From NCBI RefSeq assembly GCF_018861065.1, contig NZ_JAHKQO010000045.1, positions 124,001-188,000 of the forward strand: 64,000 nt of DNA. The letters are read 5' to 3'. Below are positions 1 through 8,181 of this stretch, one piece after another. Under the pieces are notes generated by a model that worked only from the letters and a program-made list of their open reading frames with translations, was not told where the DNA came from and searched no databases. The first letter of the stretch is position 1; every line of letters starts with the position of its first letter. This DNA comes from Paraglaciecola arctica (lineage in GTDB: Bacteria > Pseudomonadota > Gammaproteobacteria > Enterobacterales > Alteromonadaceae). A program made the translations under genes and the position numbers.

Positions 1-418
1 GCTCTGATACCACATCGACTAACGTTGGAGAACCAAAGGACAGAGAGCCTACAAAGTCAAAGTTAGCATCAAGGACATCGGTAGCAAATATGGCAAAGTC
101 GGGACTTTCGAAATTGATCCCAATGACCCCAGCCATCAAGTCGGCAACATCAAAAGTAAAACTTGGCAAGCCAAAAGAATCATAAGACTCATCCTGAAAA
201 ATACCGTCAATAGTAAATTCGAGAGAAAACCAAGGATCATCCGAGGCAAACACCAAACCGCTGGCAAGTTGACTATTGGCAGCGTCATATTGCAAGCCAC
301 CAATAACAGCCCCATTTAATGATATATCCTGCGTCATCAATGTGGCATGGGCAGTGGTTGATAATAGGCCGAATATCACCAAGCCTGCTAGTATTACTCT
401 CTTTATTATAAACTTCAT
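1..418 (-). CDS. Secreted protein of unknown function, C-terminus cut by window edge
   Basis: The reading frame is open from an ATG at 418 down to the window edge, giving 139 residues. A good Shine-Dalgarno (AAAGGAAC) lies just upstream of the ATG. The first 22 or so residues form a signal peptide (MKFIIKR, a hydrophobic stretch, then TAHA). The rest is rich in Asp, Ser, Gly and Phe and looks like an extracellular beta-rich protein. Such short proteins next to polysaccharide loci are often PEP-CTERM proteins, but the C-terminus that would show this is missing. It lies 54 bp downstream of the GH30 gene on the same strand and could be the last gene of that operon. Function is not recognised. 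Confidence 0.6.
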   Translation of the reverse strand, partial: MKFIIKRVILAGLVIFGLLSTTAHATLMTQDISLNGAVIGGLQYDAANSQLASGLVFASDDPWFSLEFTIDGIFQDESYDSFGLPSFTFDVADLMAGVIGINFESPDFAIFATDVLDANFDFVGSLSFGSPTLVDVVSE

Positions 419-472
419 TTTTTGTTCCTTTCATTCATCTGAAGAAGAGGCACTTAAGTGCCTCCACGTTTA

Positions 473-3424
473 TTACTCGTTACTGCCCGACGCTATCCAG
501 CGAACTGCATCTGCCACTACTATTTCATTGGTACCTGCGTTGCTAATAGTGATGGTGGTTGCTTCGTCTTCAGCAAGCTGAAATCCATCCAGCAACACCC
601 AACTCCCGCCATCCTCTAATTGGTTAACAGTAAATTGCGTGCTGCCGCTAGCCGTGGTAACAGTGACAGGGACATTCGAAGCACGATTGCTGGTGCTGTT
701 ATAGTAAACATACGCCAGATAAACCCCAGCTTTTGGCGCTGTCCAAGCATAGTCGACACTAAGCGCACCTTTAGGTTTGTCACGATCATGCAAATAATCA
801 TTACCAATGCGATCACTGGAGAAACTGCTGGTGTTCCAATCTCCATTCACAGTGACCTTAGGATCAGTATTATCAATAGTGGTGCCGGTATCTTGAAAAC
901 GGATAGCATCTGCAATCACAAATCCAGCAGAAGAGTCGTTGCTAATGGTGACAGATGTACTGCCATCATTAAGAAAACTGTACTGCCCCAGTTCAAACCA
1001 ATCTTTCCCGTCAGTCATATCCACCAGCACTGTGTCTGATCCATTTGCATGGTTGATGGTCACAGGTACATCAACCGCTCTGTCGTTACCGTCTGCAAAA
1101 AAGACCGCCACCTGCCAATCATTTGCTGAGGGTAAATTAGGCCGATAAGTCACAGATTTAGTGCCCTTATCCCTTTTCTTATCATGAAAATAATTTTCAC
1201 CTATTCGATCAGAAGAAAAAGAGCTAGTGGCCCAGTCACCGATAATGTCGGCAGATGCCACTTCTGTGTTATCCACCACCACCTCAAAGGGTTTCTCATC
1301 ATCAGCAATTTTTAACGTGCTGATAGGGCTACCCACGTAATAATCCTCACTTGGTAACAACGCGACAGTCACAAAATCTTTAGGATCCACATTAGGATCA
1401 TCCAGCACCGTCAGTTGCACGGGTACCACTTCTTGCCCTGCTGTAAACGTCACATTAGTGGGGCCAGCAATATAATCAATCCCCTGTACTGCGGGTCCTG
1501 AATATTGCAGGTTAACGGTTAACTCCGCAGAAAGATCACCGCTGCGACGTATTTCAACGGCACCTGACTGATTTGGCTCCGCCAATTCAGAAACCGGATA
1601 AACCCCTACCCAATTGGCCACTTTGTCGCCATCGTCATGCACGCGTATAACGGCGCGGCTATTAGCGGTGAGTTGATAGTCTGGTGAGAGTCCAACTTCT
1701 AAGGCCACCTCTTCGGTCACTTCACCCTCAGTGTCATCCATAGGTATCACTCTTACCATAGACGTGCGTTGACCAGGGGCAAAATTGACATGCATAGGGA
1801 AAGACCGTACGTCTTCTCCCAGCTTGGCAGAACTGCGATTCACTAAAGGCACAGTCAGTGCGCTAGACACATCACCTGCTCGTACCACTCTAAATAATCC
1901 CATAGGGCGGCCTGTACATTCAGCGGCAGTGTTCCTGACATTTTCACATATATCAGGGGTCATAGCAGTCAGCGACACTTTTGCGCTCGCTGGACTTTCC
2001 TCCACCCAATATTCAATCGACATGGAAGGTAAAGTGATAGACACGGTATTACCATTCACTGTGCCTAAATATTCATCACGAACATCCACATCATATCGGT
2101 GACCACTAAATTGACCTTGGGTATCGCTAATATCGATCTCAAAGGTAAAAGGCTCTGCGCCTCGGTTGGTCAAAGCGAAGACTTTTTGTCCTTGTGGTGT
2201 TATCCAAGCCATGATCCGTTGGTCAAGGCGAACCGTATCTTCCTCTACTTCAAATCTTACTGAATTCCATGGCATATAACGCAAAAAGCCGGCCATTGCA
2301 TGAAAGTTGGTGGTCAGATAATCGTAGTGGTGCTGCTTAATATGTGCGTATTTTTCGAAATTATCATCGTCACCCGGTCGCCATAACCCCAAGCCATATC
2401 CTTCAGATTCAGAATTATAACTGGGCTTGAGTGCATGCAACCAATACCAAGTTGGCGAGTCAACAAAGGTCATCCAGTTCATAATAGATTGCGCGGTATT
2501 GATCATTCTTGGAATACTGGTTTTGCCGTCTAGGTATTCATATTCATTGTTATAAACAGGCTTACCATGGGCGTCACTGTTGAATAAATCTGCCTGATTG
2601 ATTTGCAGATTGGAGTTAGCGCCAATACGGTGATGACTCCAACCATCCACAAGCTCTAACATTGACGGATCATCATGAAATAACTGCACACGAGAGCTGT
2701 GCTGACCATGCCCACTGTCTGCATGGATCCAGATATTCGGGTTATATTCTCTTACTGCCGTGGCAGTGGCTTTATAAGCATCACGATAACGCACCCCATC
2801 ATTCTCATAAAACGCATTTGAATAGCGATTATTATTGGTGAAGGGCTCATTTTGAATGCTCCAGCGGATCATCGGAATACCGCCGTCTTCAAAATGTTTG
2901 ATATCTTTGACTACTGCTGTGGCAAAGTCAGCATAATTAATTTCGTTGTCAATTGTGCCGCCAATGTAATCACCATTTTCTTTCCAAAAGGGCGGCGGAG
3001 ACCAATACTCAGCCGACGCCCCTTCCATGCCAGAATCCATAATGGTGGAACGTAATTCTTCTAATTGTCCCGGATAACGCTCGGCCAGGTTTTTTTCATC
3101 ATAGGTCAGACCTCGATAATAAAGACCCATGGCGACTCGCGCATAGCGAAAACCCTGCAACAAATCATTGTTAAAACGCTCACGCTCAGATTTGATTAAA
3201 TCATGGGGAATACCGGTTTGCTGCTCAGGTAAACCATTGTTACCTGAGCCTATGCTATCGGATTGCAGTTCAACCCCTAGGCCCAAGATGGTCTGTTTGG
3301 TTGCTTCAGGTTGCAGCGTATATTCCGCTGCCAATATATTGGTTGTGGAATATAGTAATGCGACACAAGAGCTCAAAACGGCACGTTTTGATATGCTTCT
3401 CCTGCATGGTTTCTGGGTTTTCAT
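473..3424 (-). CDS. Secreted GH30-like glycoside hydrolase with Calx-beta and golvesin-type C-terminal domains
   Basis: This 983-residue protein has a signal peptide (about 1-33) and a GH30-type catalytic domain (about 35-400). Family marks are the SPPPFWKENG segment, QNEP with the likely acid/base Glu193, and YNNEYEY with the likely nucleophile near Glu294. A small beta domain follows. Two Calx-beta-like domains come next (about 500-640 and 640-755), then two tandem golvesin/xanthan-lyase-type domains (about 760-875 and 880-983), probably for binding or anchoring. The start chosen is the second in-frame Met, because GGAGAG lies 7 bases before it and the first Met falls inside the sulfatase gene. 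As last clear enzyme of the leftward operon it should cut an external polysaccharide; a galactan is inferred from the neighbours. The GH30 subfamily cannot be assigned by eye. Confidence 0.85.
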   Translation of the reverse strand: MKTQKPCRRSISKRAVLSSCVALLYSTTNILAAEYTLQPEATKQTILGLGVELQSDSIGSGNNGLPEQQTGIPHDLIKSERERFNNDLLQGFRYARVAMGLYYRGLTYDEKNLAERYPGQLEELRSTIMDSGMEGASAEYWSPPPFWKENGDYIGGTIDNEINYADFATAVVKDIKHFEDGGIPMIRWSIQNEPFTNNNRYSNAFYENDGVRYRDAYKATATAVREYNPNIWIHADSGHGQHSSRVQLFHDDPSMLELVDGWSHHRIGANSNLQINQADLFNSDAHGKPVYNNEYEYLDGKTSIPRMINTAQSIMNWMTFVDSPTWYWLHALKPSYNSESEGYGLGLWRPGDDDNFEKYAHIKQHHYDYLTTNFHAMAGFLRYMPWNSVRFEVEEDTVRLDQRIMAWITPQGQKVFALTNRGAEPFTFEIDISDTQGQFSGHRYDVDVRDEYLGTVNGNTVSITLPSMSIEYWVEESPASAKVSLTAMTPDICENVRNTAAECTGRPMGLFRVVRAGDVSSALTVPLVNRSSAKLGEDVRSFPMHVNFAPGQRTSMVRVIPMDDTEGEVTEEVALEVGLSPDYQLTANSRAVIRVHDDGDKVANWVGVYPVSELAEPNQSGAVEIRRSGDLSAELTVNLQYSGPAVQGIDYIAGPTNVTFTAGQEVVPVQLTVLDDPNVDPKDFVTVALLPSEDYYVGSPISTLKIADDEKPFEVVVDNTEVASADIIGDWATSSFSSDRIGENYFHDKKRDKGTKSVTYRPNLPSANDWQVAVFFADGNDRAVDVPVTINHANGSDTVLVDMTDGKDWFELGQYSFLNDGSTSVTISNDSSAGFVIADAIRFQDTGTTIDNTDPKVTVNGDWNTSSFSSDRIGNDYLHDRDKPKGALSVDYAWTAPKAGVYLAYVYYNSTSNRASNVPVTVTTASGSTQFTVNQLEDGGSWVLLDGFQLAEDEATTITISNAGTNEIVVADAVRWIASGSNE

Positions 3425-3440
3425 CTCACTCTCTCCGGAA

Positions 3441-4856
3441 TTATTGTAGGGTACCAAGGTCTAGTCGAGCACGTTTCAGCTGCTCAGCATAATGCGCAAG
3501 CAGTGTTTTGTTTTGACCAGTTATGGCGAGATTTTTCAGTTCATAGGGATCATTTTTAACGTCGTACAACTCTATAAACTCAGGTTGCTTAGCCGTGTTA
3601 TCAATGAAAGTTTCGATATATAAATATTGCTCATCCCTGATGGCAAAAAAGCTCCTAGGCACCAACTGAGGAGTCGGTGATTCATAGTAAAAAGCGTTTC
3701 TCCATTTGCTTTTTTCAGCGCCCAGCAAAGGTGTTAGCGAGCGCCCATCTAGCCGGTAATTAACAGACACTCCGGCTAAATCAAGAATAAAAGGAGCCAT
3801 ATCGGTGTTTATCACCAATTCATCACGCACACTCGGCTCAATGCCTTTACCTGATATAAATAGTGGCACCTGCATAGATGCCTTGTATGCCAATACTTTA
3901 CTGGTTAAGCCATGTTCGCCGAGAAACCAGCCGTTGTCAGACATAAAGATCACTATGGTATTATCAGACAAACCAAGAATATCGAGTTTATTGAGTAGAC
4001 GGCCTATTTCTTTGTCCATGTCTGTAACGGCTGCGTAATAATCATGAATATGCGCCCGTAGTTTGTTTTCATCTTTGTAGCCATAAACATCCATAGCGCG
4101 GGTATAACTTCTTGAATGTTTTAAATAAGGAGGTTTTCCGGTGGCTCGGTGATCAGGAGGATAAGAAACGGGTAAAGGCACGGTATCTTGATCATAATAC
4201 GCCATGGCCTGTTCTGTAGCAGGCCAGGAGAACTTATCATCCATATGTGGCACTTGCGTGTTGTACCAGAGAAAAAAGGGGGATTTTTTCTTTGACGCTT
4301 GCTCAATAAAATCCACTGAGCGGTCTACCGACCAAGTTTCAATAAATCCTGGATAAATTTTATGTTGGCCATTTTCTATTACCTCTCGTCCATACCAGGG
4401 ACCATTACTATGAAAGATATCAGCCACATCAAAGCCCAGCTCCTTTGGCTCATTGCCTAAATGCCATTTACCGGTTACAGCAGTTTGATAACCTGCTTTT
4501 TTAAGGGCGCTAACAAAAGAAGGATTGCCTGGCCGAATAGGTGTGTCGCCATAGGTAGTCACACCGTGGGATGACGGATAACGCCCTGTTAAAATAGTCG
4601 CCCTGCTAGGGCTGCACACTGCTAATACACTAAAGGCATTATTAAACACCCTTGCCTTTTTGGCTAATGCGTCCAAGTTTGGTGTATGAATTTTTTCATC
4701 CACTATTCCTAGCGTGTCAGCTCTGAGATCGTCGGCGAAAATAAACACAATATTAGGCTGAGTATGTTTATCTTGCTGCATCACTTTATGTGTTGTTGAC
4801 TGCGCCACACAACTCAGCATCGGTAATATCAGTAGTATTGAGTTAAGTATTTTCAT
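3441..4856 (-). CDS. Type I (formylglycine) sulfatase, exported
   Basis: The 471-residue protein belongs to the alkaline-phosphatase-like sulfatases. The N-terminus is a signal peptide that ends at LPMLSC, so it may be a lipoprotein, although the lipobox is imperfect. The metal-binding start FADDLRADT (Asp42, Asp43) and the formylglycine signature CSPSR (Cys81) are present, as is the conserved MSDNGWFLGEHG. The sequence most resembles the iduronate-2-sulfatase-like S1_7 type. It would remove sulfate esters from oligosaccharides in the periplasm or at the outer membrane. Its start overlaps the symporter stop by 4 bp, which suggests translational coupling. Activity needs a formylglycine-generating enzyme encoded elsewhere. 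Confidence 0.9.
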   Translation of the reverse strand: MKILNSILLILPMLSCVAQSTTHKVMQQDKHTQPNIVFIFADDLRADTLGIVDEKIHTPNLDALAKKARVFNNAFSVLAVCSPSRATILTGRYPSSHGVTTYGDTPIRPGNPSFVSALKKAGYQTAVTGKWHLGNEPKELGFDVADIFHSNGPWYGREVIENGQHKIYPGFIETWSVDRSVDFIEQASKKKSPFFLWYNTQVPHMDDKFSWPATEQAMAYYDQDTVPLPVSYPPDHRATGKPPYLKHSRSYTRAMDVYGYKDENKLRAHIHDYYAAVTDMDKEIGRLLNKLDILGLSDNTIVIFMSDNGWFLGEHGLTSKVLAYKASMQVPLFISGKGIEPSVRDELVINTDMAPFILDLAGVSVNYRLDGRSLTPLLGAEKSKWRNAFYYESPTPQLVPRSFFAIRDEQYLYIETFIDNTAKQPEFIELYDVKNDPYELKNLAITGQNKTLLAHYAEQLKRARLDLGTLQ

Positions 4857-6568
4857 TTTTCACCCTCTGCTAACACTGGCTTAAATCCTGGTCGGCGCAA
4901 CACCACGGTAAGCCAAGAGGCAATGATCAGCAAAATCAAGGTAAGCACGAATAAAGCGCTTTGGTTTTGCTGGTTTAGAGCCGTTAATACTGCGGTGATG
5001 GCTGCGCAAGCCCAGATTGAAATGGTAACAATAAACAAAGGTAAGTAATTATCAGCCGATACTGGCGCAGACTCTTGGTTATCTTGAGGTTGCAGTTCTA
5101 GCCAGCCTTTAGCGCGATATTCTTGTAAGTAGCCAACTAACTCTGCGATGCACAGCACAACTAAAGGAGTTACCACGCCAGCGTAAATATCCATCATTTT
5201 GCTATTGGCTTGACTCCATTGCGCCACGTTCGATAACCAACTGACATGAGCTAAACTGCCCTCAGTAGCCAAAGCAAATTTTAATATATACCCAACAATC
5301 GCTGCCGAACCTGCAGTAAACCATACAGCAGAGCCGCTGATCCGCGCACTGAATAAACCCCAAAGAGCAGGCGCAAAAAGAGGGCTGATAAACAAACTCA
5401 TCATACTAAACACAACCGTTTCGGCTCCCCCTAGATAGGGAATAGCAGCCGCTAACATCACAATCACAACACCCAACACAGCCGCCGTCATTCGACCAGC
5501 CCAAAGCGCCTCTTGATCGTTAGCCTTTGGTCTAAGCCAGTGCAAATAGATATTGTCTGTTAAGACACCTGCGAAAACGTTGATTTGTGAACTCACCATA
5601 CTGGCCGTGGCCGAAAACATGGCGGCGGCTACCAACCCCAGCATACCCAATGGTAATAAAGATTGACTCATCAGTATGTAAGCTTGTTCAGGGTCGGCAT
5701 CAGCATTAATACTGCGGTACAGCATGGCGGGAAGCAACCAAATAGCAGGGCTAACAACGTAAAGAGCACCAAAAAGTAAGGCCGATTTTTTTGCATCTTT
5801 GCGACTGGGAACTGATAAAAACCGTTGTACAAAGGCCCATTCAGCGCCCAACATAAATAAATGGATAATCATCCAGCCAAAGAGGAAATACCATGTATAA
5901 CCAGCAGACGTCCAATTCAAAAATGTCTCGGGCACTCTAGCAACAAAGTCCTGCATGCTATCCACATGATCAAATGCCAGCCATACGGTAAATAGCACAG
6001 AGATACTCAGCACAATAAACTGTAAAACATCGGTCATCAGCACTGCCCATAGCCCACCCACTATGGTGTAAATAACGATAACCAGCCCACAAATTAAGAT
6101 AATGTCATTCGCACTGATGCTGTTTTCGGGCATGAGCGGATGTAAAATAGTCGACAAAGCATATAGCGCCACAGCAGAACCAATAATGCGCACGAACATC
6201 AACATCCACGTATAGTAACGCTCAGCCATTTTGCCAAAACGTATCTGAATATATTCGGCAGGCGTGGCTATTTTTAGCATTTTCCATTTTCCCGCAATGA
6301 AAAAACCTACCAGTAATGCCGCACAACCACTGGCCATGTTAATAGAAATGGCAACCAATCCATGCTTGTAGGCCAACCCTCCCCAAACAACAAATGTGCC
6401 TGCTGAGAACAAAGTCATGTAACTGCTTAAGCCAGACACCCACCAAGGCGATTCTCCACCTGCCGCGAACATATCCTTAAAGTTTTTATTTTTTTTATAA
6501 AATACAATCGCTACTGCGACCATACCTAAAATATATATGCCAAATACTATGTAATCGTATAGACTCAT
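4853..6568 (-). CDS. Sodium:solute symporter (SSS/SGLT family), sugar uptake
   Basis: This polytopic inner-membrane protein has about 571 residues and roughly 13-14 hydrophobic helices. The SSS-family core is visible near the start (GGESPWWVSGLSSYMTLFSAGTF). It should import a monosaccharide or small oligosaccharide with sodium after periplasmic digestion. The start is placed at the internal Met (MSLYDYIVF), because its ATGA overlaps the aldolase stop codon exactly, a typical coupled junction; the longer frame would begin inside the aldolase gene. The 3' end overlaps the sulfatase start by 4 bp. The substrate is inferred as galactose or a galactose derivative from the flanking dgo genes. Confidence 0.9.
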   Translation of the reverse strand: MSLYDYIVFGIYILGMVAVAIVFYKKNKNFKDMFAAGGESPWWVSGLSSYMTLFSAGTFVVWGGLAYKHGLVAISINMASGCAALLVGFFIAGKWKMLKIATPAEYIQIRFGKMAERYYTWMLMFVRIIGSAVALYALSTILHPLMPENSISANDIILICGLVIVIYTIVGGLWAVLMTDVLQFIVLSISVLFTVWLAFDHVDSMQDFVARVPETFLNWTSAGYTWYFLFGWMIIHLFMLGAEWAFVQRFLSVPSRKDAKKSALLFGALYVVSPAIWLLPAMLYRSINADADPEQAYILMSQSLLPLGMLGLVAAAMFSATASMVSSQINVFAGVLTDNIYLHWLRPKANDQEALWAGRMTAAVLGVVIVMLAAAIPYLGGAETVVFSMMSLFISPLFAPALWGLFSARISGSAVWFTAGSAAIVGYILKFALATEGSLAHVSWLSNVAQWSQANSKMMDIYAGVVTPLVVLCIAELVGYLQEYRAKGWLELQPQDNQESAPVSADNYLPLFIVTISIWACAAITAVLTALNQQNQSALFVLTLILLIIASWLTVVLRRPGFKPVLAEGEK

Positions 6569-7209
6569 TGGACTTGTCCTGCTTGCCAATGTTCCATAGC
6601 CACCACCATTTGCCGCGCAGCTTGCCCAACCTGTTTAGCTGTATACCCCGGTTTATAAAGCGACCCCGCCATGCCAATGCCATTACAGCCAGCACGCATA
6701 TAATCCGCGACATTTCCCGCCGACACACCACCCACCGCAATAAGCCTAATATGTGCAGGGATCACATCACGTAAAGAAGATATGCCACTTGGCCCCAAAC
6801 TTCCCGCTGGAAAACACTTCAACCAGGTTGCGCCAGCTTGTATGGCAGAAAAGGCTTCACTAGGGGTTTGGTATCCTGGGAAAGCCTCAACACCCTTATC
6901 AACACAGGCTTTAATGACCGCCTGATCGGTATTGGGAGAGACACAAATTTGCCCTCCAACCTTAACGACATCATCGACATCTTGTACGCTTAACACCGTA
7001 CCTGCGCCGATGACCATTTTGTCACCCATAGCTTCAATCAAGCGTTGAATACTCTCAACAGGAGAAGGTGAATTAAGCGGTACTTCCATGATCCTAATCC
7101 CCGATTCAAACAAGGCTTCACCAATAGCGACGATTTCAGACGGTTTTGAGCCGCGAATAATGCCGATAATAGGGCATTCATCAAACGCATTTTCAATAAT
7201 GTTAGTCAT
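6565..7209 (-). CDS. dgoA: 2-dehydro-3-deoxy-6-phosphogalactonate (KDPGal) aldolase
   Basis: This class I aldolase of 214 residues has the KDPG/KDPGal aldolase fold. Visible marks are GIIRG (Arg19), IMEVPLNSP (Glu42), GAGTVL, PGYQTP and the Schiff-base lysine in WLKCFPAG (Lys131). It splits KDPGal into pyruvate and glyceraldehyde-3-phosphate in the cytoplasm. The pairing with the adjacent kinase, whose 3' end it overlaps by 8 bp, favours KDPGal over KDPG as substrate. A GGAGAACGAG ribosome site precedes the ATG. Confidence 0.9.
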   Translation of the reverse strand: MTNIIENAFDECPIIGIIRGSKPSEIVAIGEALFESGIRIMEVPLNSPSPVESIQRLIEAMGDKMVIGAGTVLSVQDVDDVVKVGGQICVSPNTDQAVIKACVDKGVEAFPGYQTPSEAFSAIQAGATWLKCFPAGSLGPSGISSLRDVIPAHIRLIAVGGVSAGNVADYMRAGCNGIGMAGSLYKPGYTAKQVGQAARQMVVAMEHWQAGQVQ

Positions 7210-8122
7210 CTCGTTCTCCGCGTAATAAATTTAGTGCATAATAACTTTGCTGTAACGCTTTTTCAGCGGACACATGGTGAGCTGCATAACCCAAATATTC
7301 CAATGCAGAGATATAGAGTTGTGCTAAAAACTCGTTACCGATAACTGGAATACTATGATCCTGATTTGAGGGTTGATTGCTGCTCATCGCATCTGCCAAC
7401 TCATGACCGATAAGCAGGCCTCGGCAGTAGGAAGAAGCATCACTTTCTTCCATGTCGTTCATCAACTGCTTGGCACGCACACCAAATAAAAGTCTGGTCA
7501 ATCCTTGGCCTTTACTTGTCGCATCTTTCACCCCATTCAAAAACGCATTAGACGGTGAAGAGGGATGCTGTAGCTGCCCTCGCAACACGCTATGTTTTGC
7601 CAGGCAATCATATAACTCACTGCTAAGTGCAGTATGAAAGTGTTGAATATGCTCATCTTGTGTTACCACCCATTTAGTGTGAGTACCGGGTAAACAAATT
7701 AGATTTTCCCCGCCTCGACACTCTGGCATACCTAACCAACCAAAAACTTCTAGCTCTTCACCACGCATAACTTCCGCTGAATCATAAGCAGAGCGGCATT
7801 TCAGACCCGGTACCAGAAAACACCGCATACCTGAAATTTCACTAGTGACTAAAGAGGCTGACAAATCAGCTAAACTGGCAGGACTGGTTTGATATGGCAC
7901 AACCTCCCAACCTAATGCAGAACCAATCATGCCACTTGCATATACAATGCTGGCTTGCCAACGGCGCTTAATATCTAAAACCGTTGCTTCAATTTGGTGT
8001 CTTTCAATATGCCCTATTCCGGCTGAATACTTTTTAGTACCAAGCACTTGGCCATCTTGTGCAAACCAATAAGCTTGCAATTTAGTCGTTCCCCAATCGA
8101 GGGCGACAAAAGAGTCTTTCAC
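7202..8122 (-). CDS. dgoK: 2-dehydro-3-deoxygalactonokinase
   Basis: This 306-residue sugar-acid kinase has the DgoK-family phosphate-binding start DWGTTKLQAYW and the conserved CLPGTHTKWV segment. It phosphorylates 2-dehydro-3-deoxygalactonate (KDGal) to KDPGal for the downstream aldolase. The start codon is GTG with TTAAGGCTG upstream. It lies 60 bp downstream of the TonB receptor gene on the same strand, so it is probably in the same transcript. In this locus it receives KDGal from the enolase-family dehydratase at 10979. Confidence 0.92.
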   Translation of the reverse strand: MKDSFVALDWGTTKLQAYWFAQDGQVLGTKKYSAGIGHIERHQIEATVLDIKRRWQASIVYASGMIGSALGWEVVPYQTSPASLADLSASLVTSEISGMRCFLVPGLKCRSAYDSAEVMRGEELEVFGWLGMPECRGGENLICLPGTHTKWVVTQDEHIQHFHTALSSELYDCLAKHSVLRGQLQHPSSPSNAFLNGVKDATSKGQGLTRLLFGVRAKQLMNDMEESDASSYCRGLLIGHELADAMSSNQPSNQDHSIPVIGNEFLAQLYISALEYLGYAAHHVSAEKALQQSYYALNLLRGERDD

Positions 8123-8181
8123 GTTTTTCAGCCTTAATGTTTATGCGACCCTATATGCAGTAGGGTCGACAAATTCAATCA

